Below are positions 1 to 7,631 of a DNA stretch of 14,305 nt, piece after piece. The stretch comes from Candidatus Gerdarchaeota archaeon (GTDB lineage: Archaea > Asgardarchaeota > Heimdallarchaeia > JABLTI01). A model generated the notes under the pieces. It had not been told where the DNA came from. It ran no database searches and worked only from the letters and a program-made list of their open reading frames with translations. The first letter of the stretch is position 1. Every line of letters starts with the position of its first letter. Position numbers and translations under genes: made by a program. The stretch covers positions 1 to 14,305 of the forward strand of contig JAEORJ010000148.1 of assembly GCA_016840945.1 (NCBI GenBank), given 5' to 3'.

Positions 1-1378
1 CAGGAATTTCATCTAACTGTGTACTAAATTGTGCGTCAACCATGTCAACTGCGCCATAGGCGAGAGCTAAGAGTGCCCCTTCTTTGTTTGAATAGAATTC
101 TAAGTAGATGTCCTCGAAGTAAGGAGTAATACCACTCCAGTCATCGAAGTAGGTGTTTCTCTTCAAGTGAATAACACCATTTGTTCCATCATAATCTTCT
201 AGGTAGTATGGACCTGCACCAATGATCTTTTGTGAATCTAAATCATCATTAGCTGCCCAAATAAGAGCTTGGGTTTCGTGGGTGCTATTTGCAATACCAC
301 TCCAAATGTGATAGGGTATTAAATCAACAGCTAAATTGTTATCCTGAAAAGCATATGGTTTCAAGAATTCAATGGTGCAAGTATTATTATCGATGATAGT
401 CACAGAATCATTATTAAGATATTCAGTCCAATAAGCATAATCTGGCAGACCAAAAGTAGGATTAGCCATCAAATCATAGGAGTATTGAACATCAAGGGTA
501 GTTAGTGGGGTACCGTCAGCCCATTTTACATTTGGTTTGAGTTCAATATTGTAGGTAAGACCATCTGCTGAGGTGAATGATTGGGCCAATCTACCTTCAT
601 ACCCTCTTCCGGGTGGCATTCTTTCCACTAAGCCGTTGTAAATTTGACGCAACCATTGAGCGTCATACACTGATTCATAGAAGTAAGGGTGAAAGTCCTC
701 AAAATCAGCTGGGGTAGCATAGTGGAACTCTGTCTGTCCTGGAATACTCCAGTTTTCCATTGGTTGGTAACTGGAAGCCCATAAAAGGCCATCCCAGGAA
801 TTTTTGTCGAAATTAGCGTCCATCGGATAACAAGCTAAAGGATAGATAATACTAACTTGAGGTAAGTCTTCATAAAGAATGTCTTGGATTTTTTCAGCCC
901 AAACAAGCCTTTCCTCAAAATCGAGACAAGATGTATAATTATAGATTGCCCAATCCATTTCTGGGTTGGAATATTGGTAAAAGTTATCACCATAGGGAGT
1001 AATCCCAGCTGTGTCATATAATCCCGTAGGGTCAAAATCCAACTCCCACGACCACCCTACAAAGAGAATGTCATACCCACCTTGATCATAAGGGGGGATA
1101 GGAAAAGGCCCGGGATAACCCCAGGTCCTCGGAGATATCTGCGCCCAACCGGTATGATCAAAAATCTCTATTCCAATACCAATCTTTGGTAATTGTTCCA
1201 CCATTAAGGTTGTCCATTGGTTTCTTGCTGGTCCGGTATTTGGTGCTAATATACTAATATAGAAAAATGGTTCTGGATTTGCAGCTTTAATTGGTTCAAA
1301 ATTTAATAGCTGTGAATTTACCAATGCTACAACTAATACTAACAAAAACCAATTTTTCCTATAACGAACCTTTTTCAT
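1..1378 (-). CDS. Permuted ABC transporter substrate-binding protein (SBP_bac_5 type), copy 1, 3' end off window
   Basis: Extracellular solute-binding protein, probably for peptides or oligosaccharides. It reads open for 459 codons from ATG 1378 to the left edge, so its stop is outside the window. The N-terminus (MKKVRYRKNW, then a hydrophobic stretch) is a signal peptide or anchor. Next come motifs normally found near the C-terminus of DppA/OppA proteins: EQLPKIGIGIEI, YDILFVGWSW, YQYSNPEMD and IQDILYEDLP. After them comes the usual N-terminal part: YNGLVERMPP, LKPNVKWADGTPLTTLDV and AYGAVDMVD. It closely matches the upstream gene; in the 73 residues before the edge I count 59 identities. 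It lies 130 bp downstream of its paralogue on the same strand and has its own possible TATA box. The order of the two halves is unusual for the family. Substrate unknown. Confidence 0.85.
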   Translation of the reverse strand, partial: MKKVRYRKNWFLLVLVVALVNSQLLNFEPIKAANPEPFFYISILAPNTGPARNQWTTLMVEQLPKIGIGIEIFDHTGWAQISPRTWGYPGPFPIPPYDQGGYDILFVGWSWELDFDPTGLYDTAGITPYGDNFYQYSNPEMDWAIYNYTSCLDFEERLVWAEKIQDILYEDLPQVSIIYPLACYPMDANFDKNSWDGLLWASSYQPMENWSIPGQTEFHYATPADFEDFHPYFYESVYDAQWLRQIYNGLVERMPPGRGYEGRLAQSFTSADGLTYNIELKPNVKWADGTPLTTLDVQYSYDLMANPTFGLPDYAYWTEYLNNDSVTIIDNNTCTIEFLKPYAFQDNNLAVDLIPYHIWSGIANSTHETQALIWAANDDLDSQKIIGAGPYYLEDYDGTNGVIHLKRNTYFDDWSGITPYFEDIYLEFYSNKEGALLALAYGAVDMVDAQFSTQLDEIP

Positions 1379-1420
1379 TATCAACCCTTTTATTAAAAGC
1401 AATGTTTTTGTTACTCTTTT

Positions 1421-1430
1421 ATCTATAAAA
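1421..1430 (-). promoter_or_regulatory. Putative TATA box for substrate-binding protein copy 1
   Basis: The minus strand reads TTTTATAGAT about 45 nt before ATG 1378. With archaeal spacing, transcription would start near 1400, giving a leader of about 20 nt. The weak purine-rich AAAAGGG just before the start is the best ribosome site. It is AT-rich and has no experimental support. Confidence 0.3.
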
Positions 1431-1467
1431 AAAATTGTGTTTTTTTATCCTCTCAATTTATTTTTTG

Positions 1468-1486
1468 AATAGTAATTGTTACTATT
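1468..1486. repeat. Perfect 8-bp inverted repeat between the two substrate-binding genes
   Basis: AATAGTAA and TTACTATT are separated by TTG. The element lies 23 nt past the stop of copy 2 and about 40 nt upstream of the TATA-like box of copy 1. It could be a hairpin ending the upstream transcript or a dimeric regulator site. The bases that follow on the minus strand are A-rich rather than T-rich, which favours the second reading slightly. Confidence 0.4.
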
Positions 1487-1508
1487 GATTTTCTTAAACA
1501 AACTATTG

Positions 1509-3311
1509 TTAATTGCCCTTCTTTCTGCGAGCTATAATAACCATAATGCTGTATTTTGTTATTATTGGTATAACTAATAGTTCAAATCCTATTGTTAGTG
1601 TTCTATTGAAAGATGAGAATTTATACTCGAATCCTGCTAGTTCCATATAATGTTTAGCTAAATCAATATCGTAATTATATGGTGTTAATTCCTCATTAAA
1701 TCCTATTCCTACGTTTGGCCAACCTGTTACCCCTGGAGCTCCAAGGCTATTAAGGATTTCAAAGATAATACCATCTCTTGGTACCATATGACTTATTGCT
1801 TTTCGGATATTTTTTCCTGATTCTGCTCCAGCAATTGGGCAGAGTTCACCTGTGCCAAGATAAGGGTGTTTATTATTAATAGCCATTTCACTTACTCCTG
1901 GATCCTTAACATAACTATAACTAGTTCCTGCAGGAATTTCTTCTAGCTGTGGACTGAATTGAACATCAACCATATCAACTGCACCATAGGCGAGAGCTAA
2001 GAGTGCCTCTTCTTTGTTGGAATAGTATTCAAAATAAATCCTCTCGAAATAAGGTGTTATCCCACTCCAGTCATCAAAGTAATCGTTTCTAACTAAGGTA
2101 ATTACATTATTTATGTCATCATAATCCTCTAAGTAGTAAGGACCCACACCAATGATCTTTTGCGAATCCAAATCATCGTCAACTGCCCATATGCTAGCTT
2201 GGATTGCATGAGTATTATTAGCAATGGAACTCCAAATATGATAGGGAACTAAATCGACAGCTAAGTTCCCATCTTGGAAGATGTATGGTTTTAAAAAATT
2301 CAAGGTGCAGGTATTATTATCAATGATGGTTACTGTATCATTATCAATATAGTTCACCCAATAAGCAATACTTGGATTATTAAAATCTGGATTGATTAAT
2401 AATTGGTAAGAATAAGCAATATCAAGAGTAGTTAATGGTGTTCCATCAGCCCATTTAACATTAGGTTTTAACTCAATGCTATATGTAACACCATCTGATG
2501 AAGTAATGCTTGATGCTAATCTACATTGATAGGTATTTTCAGGAGGCATCCTCTCAACCAAACCATTGTAAATCTGTCTTAACCATTGAGCATCAAACAC
2601 TGATTCATAAAAGTAAGGATGAAAATCTTCAAAGTCAGCTGGACAAGCATAATGGAATTCTGTCTGATCTGGTATAGTCCAGTTTTCCATGGGTTGGTAA
2701 TTGGAAGCCCATAAAAGGCTACTCCAAGAATTTTTATCAAAATTAGCATCCATAAGATAAATCGATAACGGATAAAAAATAGTGATTTGTGGCTGGTCCT
2801 CGTAGAGTATATCTTGAATGTTATAAGCCCAATCTATTCTATCTTCTGAGGTAAAAGTAGAGGAATAATTACTTATAGCTAAATCCATTTCAGGATTTGA
2901 ATATTGGTAAAAATTATCACCATTAGGAGTAATGCTTGCGGAGTCGTATAGTCCTGTTGGATCAAAATCGAGATTCCATGACCAACCGATAAATAAAATA
3001 TCATAACCACCTTGATCATAAGTTGGAATAGGGAACGGTCCTGGGTAATAAAAAGTTCTTGGCATAATCTGAGACCATCCTGTTCTATCCACAATATCTA
3101 TATTAATGCCTATTTTTGGCAATTGTTCTTCCATTATAGTGACCCATTGATATCTTGGGGCACTTGTAGCTGGTGCGAGGAGGCTTATAGAGAAAAATGG
3201 GGTAGGGTTTTCCTCACCTGTAATAACTTCAAAATGCATTAATTGAGCATTAAGTATCACCCAAAGTGTTACCAATAAAATCGTTGTTTTTATTGGCGCT
3301 ATTCTTCTCAT
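1509..3311 (-). CDS. Permuted ABC transporter substrate-binding protein (SBP_bac_5 type), copy 2, C-terminally anchored
   Basis: A 600-residue extracellular solute-binding protein related to DppA/OppA. Residues 8-24 form a signal peptide or N-terminal helix. Residues 38-210 resemble the C-terminal part of the family: EEQLPKIGINIDIVDRTGWS, YDILFIGWSWNLDFDP, YQYSNPEMD, then IQDILYEDQPQITIFYP. Residues 216-562 resemble the N-terminal part: DFEDFHPYFYESV, YNGLVERMPP, LASSITSSDGVTYSIELKP, VKWADGTPLTTLDIAYSY, GVGPYYLEDYD, AYGAVDMVD and finally YDIDLAKHYMELAGFEY. A hydrophobic segment (about 571-593) and ARRKKGN close the protein and should anchor it in the membrane. In ordinary relatives the AGF/AGY motif leads into the segment that here sits at the N-terminus, so the fold looks circularly permuted. 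Start ATG 3311 is backed by the signal sequence and a TATA-like box. No transporter partners are nearby; substrate unknown. Confidence 0.88.
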   Translation of the reverse strand: MRRIAPIKTTILLVTLWVILNAQLMHFEVITGEENPTPFFSISLLAPATSAPRYQWVTIMEEQLPKIGINIDIVDRTGWSQIMPRTFYYPGPFPIPTYDQGGYDILFIGWSWNLDFDPTGLYDSASITPNGDNFYQYSNPEMDLAISNYSSTFTSEDRIDWAYNIQDILYEDQPQITIFYPLSIYLMDANFDKNSWSSLLWASNYQPMENWTIPDQTEFHYACPADFEDFHPYFYESVFDAQWLRQIYNGLVERMPPENTYQCRLASSITSSDGVTYSIELKPNVKWADGTPLTTLDIAYSYQLLINPDFNNPSIAYWVNYIDNDTVTIIDNNTCTLNFLKPYIFQDGNLAVDLVPYHIWSSIANNTHAIQASIWAVDDDLDSQKIIGVGPYYLEDYDDINNVITLVRNDYFDDWSGITPYFERIYFEYYSNKEEALLALAYGAVDMVDVQFSPQLEEIPAGTSYSYVKDPGVSEMAINNKHPYLGTGELCPIAGAESGKNIRKAISHMVPRDGIIFEILNSLGAPGVTGWPNVGIGFNEELTPYNYDIDLAKHYMELAGFEYKFSSFNRTLTIGFELLVIPIITKYSIMVIIARRKKGN

Positions 3312-3338
3312 TCTCTTTTTCCCTTTTAATCTCTTACT

Positions 3339-3349
3339 TAATATAATAG
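3339..3349 (-). promoter_or_regulatory. Putative TATA box for substrate-binding protein copy 2
   Basis: The minus strand reads CTATTATATTA about 30 nt before ATG 3311, predicting a short leader of roughly 10 nt. The purine-rich AAAAGGGAAAAAGAG lies just before the ATG. Confidence 0.35.
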
Positions 3350-3384
3350 AATTCTTGAATTTTTATTTTTTGTCAATGAAGAAT

Positions 3385-3417
3385 TTCAAATATACCCTTA
3401 AATTAGATTCAAATATA
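3385..3417. repeat. Direct repeat TTCAAATATA (two copies, 23 bp apart)
   Basis: TTCAAATATA occurs at 3385-3394 and 3408-3417 in the divergent spacer between the substrate-binding gene and the methyltransferase gene. The 23-bp period is about two helical turns, which would put both copies on one DNA face. In such AT-rich DNA it may be chance. Confidence 0.25.
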
Positions 3418-3439
3418 TCTAAGATTTATTAGTAAATAT

Positions 3440-3450
3440 TATATTTAAGC
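3440..3450 (+). promoter_or_regulatory. Putative TATA box for the DNA methyltransferase gene
   Basis: TATATTTAAGC-type sequence is centred about 40 nt before the TTG start. Archaeal spacing puts the transcript start near 3468, just before the ribosome site. Confidence 0.4.
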
Positions 3451-3471
3451 TTTTAACGAAGTATTATTGTT

Positions 3472-3476
3472 AGGAG
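3472..3476 (+). promoter_or_regulatory. Ribosome binding site that selects a TTG start
   Basis: AGGAG lies 7 nt before TTG 3484. The next in-frame ATG (3529) would leave this strong site 52 nt away and lacks a comparable one, so TTG is the better start. Confidence 0.6.
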
Positions 3477-3483
3477 AACCATT

Positions 3484-4920
3484 TTGCCTTCAAAAAAAGA
3501 CTATCTTGAAAAAAATAATCGTCGTACCATGGGAGTCCATTTAACATCTTCCGATATTTTCAAGCAATATATTTTTCCTAGCATCAGAGAAAAGATTTCA
3601 AATTATTGTTGGGTTGATCTTTATTGTGGTGAAGGCAATCTTATTTTCCCGATTTTAGAGGACATTCCTCTAAATGACCGTGAATTATTCTTCAGTGAGC
3701 ATATCTTCCTTTCAGATGTACAAGATGAGATGGTCCTGAAATGTATTAATAAAGCAATTTCTTATGGCATATCATCTGAATTGGCCCGAAAAAACATCAT
3801 TGCCAGAGACAACCTAACAAATTTTCCTACATTACTCAATGAAAAGAAATATCCCATCTTTCATATAACCAATCCCCCATACCTCTATCTTGGTTATATT
3901 AGAAAACATGAAGAAACACAAATGTATCTTGAACTTTTTAAGAGCGATAATGATGGTTATCAAGACCTCTATCAAATAGCAATGATCAATGATTTAAGAA
4001 ATAATATCAAAAATCTAATTTATATTATCCCAGCAAATTTTATCTTTGGTGCAGCGGTATCTAATAAATTCCGAATGGATTTTCTCAAATACTACAAAAT
4101 CGATAAATTATTTGTGTTTGAAAAACAAATTTTTGAATTCACTGGAACCAATATTGTCATTTGTTTTTTTACTCGAAAAGAAGCACCTCAACTTGATACC
4201 CTTACATTTACAGGTGTTAAATTCAAACAGAATGATCAAAAAGTGGATCGCATATATCGCTTGAAACCTGAATACAAATATCGTGCTGGTTATGAGTTTA
4301 ATGAATTCATAGCTAATTATACTGCTAAACAACCACTTGAGGTTACATTTTATCTTCAGAAAAAGGAGGTTGAAAATAATAAGGGAAATCAAACAATTAT
4401 GGTAATTGATACAACTGAATATGAAGGGAGTGCTTACAAACAAAAAACCTTGATGGTCAGTCAAGAGCTAAAAAGTAAAGTTCAGGAAAACGCCCTTTAT
4501 GTTCGTACTGTCGATACAGGTTCGATTACTGGTCGTGTTGGTTTAAACAAAATCGTCGATGATTTTGGAGTAGATGCTGTCTACGTTTCCGGAAATACTT
4601 ACCGAACTTGCCCTATTCATGTTTTTCTTCAACCACCGATTTCTCTAGAGGATCAAACCCTCTTACAGGTATATTTCAACTTTATGTTGGAATATTTTCG
4701 TGCTCAAACAGATAGTGAATTTCTTACTACTTACAAATATTCTTCAGCTGAATATACTCGTAAATATCTTGGTCTAACTCAAGTACGAAATTTAATTGAA
4801 ACTTTTCCCATCTTGAATTTAACTAATGATGAGAAAGTAATAATTAAGAAAAATATCACTGATAAGGATACAACAGCAATCTTTCAGTTAATTATAAAGT
4901 ATATTAAAAAGCCTCTTTAA
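3484..4920 (+). CDS. N6-adenine DNA methyltransferase, gamma class (solitary)
   Basis: A 478-residue methyltransferase predicted to move a methyl group from S-adenosylmethionine to adenine N6 in DNA. Motif order is X-I-IV, as in gamma-class (TaqI/Eco57I-like) enzymes. The motif X-like GVHLTSSDIF is at 17-26. The AdoMet-binding motif I, VDLYCGEGN, is at 44-52. An acidic motif II region, FLSDVQ, is at 75-80. Catalytic NPPY is at 130-133. IYIIPANFIFG (179-189) and GTNIVICFF (221-229) fit motifs VI and VIII. The remaining 240 or so residues probably include the target-recognition region. The TTG start is chosen for the AGGAG 7 nt upstream; ATG 3529 would cut into motif X. No restriction nuclease or specificity gene is adjacent, so it may be an orphan methylase or an accessory type II enzyme. 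The recognition site cannot be read from sequence. Confidence 0.85.
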   Translation: MPSKKDYLEKNNRRTMGVHLTSSDIFKQYIFPSIREKISNYCWVDLYCGEGNLIFPILEDIPLNDRELFFSEHIFLSDVQDEMVLKCINKAISYGISSELARKNIIARDNLTNFPTLLNEKKYPIFHITNPPYLYLGYIRKHEETQMYLELFKSDNDGYQDLYQIAMINDLRNNIKNLIYIIPANFIFGAAVSNKFRMDFLKYYKIDKLFVFEKQIFEFTGTNIVICFFTRKEAPQLDTLTFTGVKFKQNDQKVDRIYRLKPEYKYRAGYEFNEFIANYTAKQPLEVTFYLQKKEVENNKGNQTIMVIDTTEYEGSAYKQKTLMVSQELKSKVQENALYVRTVDTGSITGRVGLNKIVDDFGVDAVYVSGNTYRTCPIHVFLQPPISLEDQTLLQVYFNFMLEYFRAQTDSEFLTTYKYSSAEYTRKYLGLTQVRNLIETFPILNLTNDEKVIIKKNITDKDTTAIFQLIIKYIKKPL

Positions 4921-5005
4921 AAGACAATCTTAAATTATTCCTGCTAGATTCAAAATTCCTTTCTTAACAACAAAAATATTTAATTTCATTATTCAGTATA
5001 CAAGT

Positions 5006-5015
5006 ATTATTTAAA
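5006..5015 (+). promoter_or_regulatory. Putative TATA box for the first LVIVD surface protein
   Basis: TTATTTAAAG-like sequence (within 5003-5017) predicts a transcript start near 5036. That would place the in-frame TTG at 5026 before the transcript and supports ATG 5044 as the start. Confidence 0.35.
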
Positions 5016-5043
5016 GCTGTCACGCTTGTATTGGTGCGAGAAA

Positions 5044-7233
5044 ATGAGAAATGGGAAAAAATCATCAATCTGTATTTCTGTGTTTGTACTAGTTATTTTT
5101 TCAATAAGTATATTAACAAATCAATTTAATTCTCAAGCTAATATTGAAAATAATTCCTCAATAGAAGAGTCTCTTGAGATTTTACCAGCAACTGAAACTA
5201 AAGAAAATTGTAGATTAGTAGGACAATGGGATAGTAATATTGGTAATCCAAATAGCATTGTTGTGGAAAATAACCTTGCCTATTTAACATGTGGTTCAGG
5301 TGGTTTGCATATTTATGATGTTAGCAATCTTGAAAATCCTATTTTTATAAGCAGTTACGAATCTGGAGTTGAGTATAATGATTTGGAAATAATTAACGAT
5401 CTAGCATACATTTGTTGTGTTAATCAATTATTGATACTAAATATTTCTAATCCAGAAGATATTATTTATGTTGGGCACCTTGCTTTTTATGGTGTTAATG
5501 GCCAAGCTATTGAAGTTGCAGGTAATTATGCGTATCTTGGTTTAATGTTCGGGAGTTTTCTTATTGTTGATATTTCTAATCCCGCGACTCCTGTTGCCAT
5601 TGAGTATTACTCTGGAGTCGACACTATTTTTTTGAATGTTCGAGTGTTCGGAAATTATGCTTTTCTTTGTTATCTAGAGTCTGGGTTGGAAATTGTTAAT
5701 ATTACTGATCCTTATAATCCAATTTTTGTAGCCCATTTTATGCCAACTGATACCATCCACGATTTTATAATGATTGGTGAATATGGTTATCTAACGGGTG
5801 TTAGTTATGGAGTTTATACCGTTAATTTAACTGATATAATAAATCCAGAATTTGTTTCTGATCAACATATCTTTGCTTATTATCCTACAGCCCTTTATCA
5901 TGAAGGAGATAGATTATATGTTGTCGATCAGTCAATTGTCAGATTAATCAATATCACCAATATTACTGCTCCTAAAGAATTATCAAACTTCAATTGTGTT
6001 GACACTACTGAATGCCTTTTTGCAAATAATTCAATTTTATTTACATGCGGGTATGGTTTGGGACTTACTATTTACGATGCATCGGTTTATTATGATGTCA
6101 GTCTATTAACTACCCTATCATCTGGTGGTGATGCTTTAGACATATGCCTAATGGGTAATTACGTTCTGTTAGCAAATGATTGGGATGGCATGGCTATCAT
6201 TGATATTTCTACTCCTGAAGCACCAGTTGAAATTGCATCCTATAAAAGATCCTCCTATAATTACATTCAAAATATCGTTCAGAAAGATAATTATGCATTT
6301 ATTTCTGACTCACGTGATTTAGTGGTCATTGACCTTACAGTTATTTATAATCCAACGCTTTCTCAAGAATTCATCAATATTGGTTATTGCATGGATCTAA
6401 CTATTAAAGACAATTATCTCTATTATGCTTTTGAATCTGGTATGTATATTTTTGATGTTTCTAATCCATCTAATATTACTTGTATTGGTGAATTAGATAT
6501 TGGTGATGAAGTAAATTGTATATATGTGCTAGATCAAACAGCTTTTATCTGTGGCAGTTTCCCTGGAGTAGCAATCGTTGATTTATCTAATATTACCAAT
6601 CCAGAAATTACATATACTTTTGCTACTTGGTCAAGCTATAATTTTAAGGTTGCTGTTTTCGATAATCTCGCCCTACTTGTAACAGGAACAAATGGTCTGT
6701 TTGTTTATGATGTTAGCAATTTCGATGATGTTAAATCTCTTGGATCTTTCACTATTTCAGGTTATATTGGTGGATTGTTTATACAAGGCGATTGGGTTTA
6801 TGTAGGAACATCGAATACTGGCATGGAAGTTTTTAATATTCATAATCCAGCAATCCCTAGGGAGATTGGCTATTATCATAATGGGCAAATAGCTAATACT
6901 ATCATAGCTGACAAAAATACTTTTTATGTTGCTAATAGATTTGGGGGATTATTGATTGTTGAATTAGATATGACTGATTCCGATGATGATTACCTACCAG
7001 ATGAACTTGAAGTTAATCCCTATGAAACTGACCCATTCAATCCTGATACAGATGGGGATGGATATCTTGATGGTATTGAAGTGTTCATGGGTACAGATCC
7101 TAATAATCGCAAAGACCATCCTACTACGTCTAGAACAATTTCACTTAACTTTTTAGTACCTATTGCTCTTTTGAGTATTACAGGTATCTATTGCGTCATT
7201 GTGGTAATTGAAACTAAAAAAAGAAAACTATGA
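5044..7233 (+). CDS. LVIVD-repeat beta-propeller surface protein with type-3 calcium repeats and C-terminal anchor
   Basis: A 729-residue predicted extracellular protein. Residues 8-25 are a signal peptide (SICISVFVLVIFSISIL). I count 14 repeats of about 40 residues of the LVIVD pattern, such as NLAYLTCGSGGLHIYDVSN, NYAYLGLMFGSFLIVDISNP and TAFICGSFPGVAIVDLSN. Fourteen blades would fit two seven-bladed propellers. Residues 645-687 carry thrombospondin type-3-like acidic motifs (DSDDDYLPDELE, DTDGDGYLDGIE) that probably bind calcium. A helix at about 700-723 and the tail KKRKL anchor it in the membrane. Start ATG 5044 follows GGTG by 7 nt; a TTG at 5026 in frame would add six polar residues before the signal and is less likely. 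Such repeats usually serve as adhesive or scaffold surfaces; the ligand is unknown. It converges on the next gene. Confidence 0.8.
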   Translation: MRNGKKSSICISVFVLVIFSISILTNQFNSQANIENNSSIEESLEILPATETKENCRLVGQWDSNIGNPNSIVVENNLAYLTCGSGGLHIYDVSNLENPIFISSYESGVEYNDLEIINDLAYICCVNQLLILNISNPEDIIYVGHLAFYGVNGQAIEVAGNYAYLGLMFGSFLIVDISNPATPVAIEYYSGVDTIFLNVRVFGNYAFLCYLESGLEIVNITDPYNPIFVAHFMPTDTIHDFIMIGEYGYLTGVSYGVYTVNLTDIINPEFVSDQHIFAYYPTALYHEGDRLYVVDQSIVRLINITNITAPKELSNFNCVDTTECLFANNSILFTCGYGLGLTIYDASVYYDVSLLTTLSSGGDALDICLMGNYVLLANDWDGMAIIDISTPEAPVEIASYKRSSYNYIQNIVQKDNYAFISDSRDLVVIDLTVIYNPTLSQEFINIGYCMDLTIKDNYLYYAFESGMYIFDVSNPSNITCIGELDIGDEVNCIYVLDQTAFICGSFPGVAIVDLSNITNPEITYTFATWSSYNFKVAVFDNLALLVTGTNGLFVYDVSNFDDVKSLGSFTISGYIGGLFIQGDWVYVGTSNTGMEVFNIHNPAIPREIGYYHNGQIANTIIADKNTFYVANRFGGLLIVELDMTDSDDDYLPDELEVNPYETDPFNPDTDGDGYLDGIEVFMGTDPNNRKDHPTTSRTISLNFLVPIALLSITGIYCVIVVIETKKRKL

Positions 7234-7262
7234 TAGGAAAAAGTTTTAAAGAAAAAATAAGT

Positions 7263-7285
7263 GATGATTGAGCAAATCAATCATC
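7263..7285. terminator. Perfect 9-bp hairpin, probable two-way terminator
   Basis: GATGATTGA and TCAATCATC flank the loop GCAAA between two converging genes. The right arm is itself the last codons and stop (Asp-Asp-stop) of the minus-strand gene. On the minus strand the hairpin leads into a T-rich run (ACTTATTTTTTCTTT). On the plus strand TGTTTCTTCT follows. It could end both transcripts or protect their 3' ends. Confidence 0.6.
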
Positions 7286-7621
7286 TGTTTCTTCTGATTC
7301 CTCCGTTGACCCATCTTTCTTCTCTTTTGGTTGCACTTTCCCTAACTCTTCAATTATTTTATCAGCTATAGTTTGGAAATTATCAGTGGGTTTGAAATTA
7401 ATCTTCTGTACTTGGCTCAAATTGGCCATTTGTTCAGTAGGTACATCTTCCCAAGTATATTTTTTCGTATTTGGAAATTCTTGTTTCTTCTTACATTTTG
7501 CCAAACGTACTTTTTCTTCACCATTGGAATCAATTAATCTGATAATAGCGTAACCCCACAATCCTCCAATTGAATAGAAACTTAACGCTTGATAAGTACT
7601 TTTATAATCGCTATCACTCAT
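7277..7621 (-). CDS. Small acidic-tailed protein of unknown function
   Basis: I do not recognise this 114-residue protein. It begins MSDSDYKSTYQALSF and continues with IGGLWGYAIIRLIDSNGEE, which looks like a beta hairpin. A lysine-rich stretch (LAKCKKKQ) follows, then a mixed central part and a helix (IADKIIEELGK). The tail is strongly acidic (TEESEETDD). There is no signal peptide, membrane helix or metal-binding cluster, so it is probably cytoplasmic. ATG 7621 is chosen because GGTG lies 6 nt before it. An in-frame ATG at 7633 would add MVKK but has no ribosome site. It lies 116 bp after the HAD gene on the same strand and may be cotranscribed. Length, codon use and a terminator-like hairpin at the stop support a real gene. 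Confidence 0.65.
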   Translation of the reverse strand: MSDSDYKSTYQALSFYSIGGLWGYAIIRLIDSNGEEKVRLAKCKKKQEFPNTKKYTWEDVPTEQMANLSQVQKINFKPTDNFQTIADKIIEELGKVQPKEKKDGSTEESEETDD

Positions 7622-7627
7622 TTTTTT

Positions 7628-7631
7628 CACC
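7628..7631 (-). promoter_or_regulatory. Ribosome binding site choosing the start at 7621
   Basis: GGTG is followed by six A's and then ATG 7621. It overlaps the alternative upstream ATG at 7633, which has only AT-rich sequence before it. Confidence 0.4.

Larger units (their letters stand above)
1..3311 (-). repeat. Tandem gene duplication (two substrate-binding protein paralogues)
   Basis: Position 1 aligns with 1931, and start 1378 aligns with start 3311. The aligned spans differ by one codon. Long stretches match at DNA level, for example cgagagctaagagtgcc near 60 and again near 1990. The copies are therefore a direct tandem duplication that has since diverged, mostly at replaceable codon positions and surface residues. 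Confidence 0.8.

Noticed and set aside
835..1035. Short minus-strand reading frame
   Set aside because: It lies inside the substrate-binding gene that runs off the left edge, in another frame, and has low-complexity, non-family sequence.
2879..3242. Small reading frames on both strands inside substrate-binding copy 2
   Set aside because: They overlap strongly supported coding sequence and show no domain, ribosome site or promoter; frame shadows.
4046..4464. Reading frames overlapping the methyltransferase gene
   Set aside because: They run out of frame or antisense through the methyltransferase coding region and encode low-complexity hydrophobic sequence.
5026..5028. TTG as start of the first LVIVD protein
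   Set aside because: It would precede the predicted transcript start and place polar residues before the signal peptide; ATG 5044 with GGTG 7 nt upstream fits better.
5200..7000. Internal repeats of the LVIVD genes as DNA repeats or a CRISPR array
   Set aside because: Repetition is at protein level only, about 40 residues per unit with divergent DNA, and spacers are not unique invariant units.
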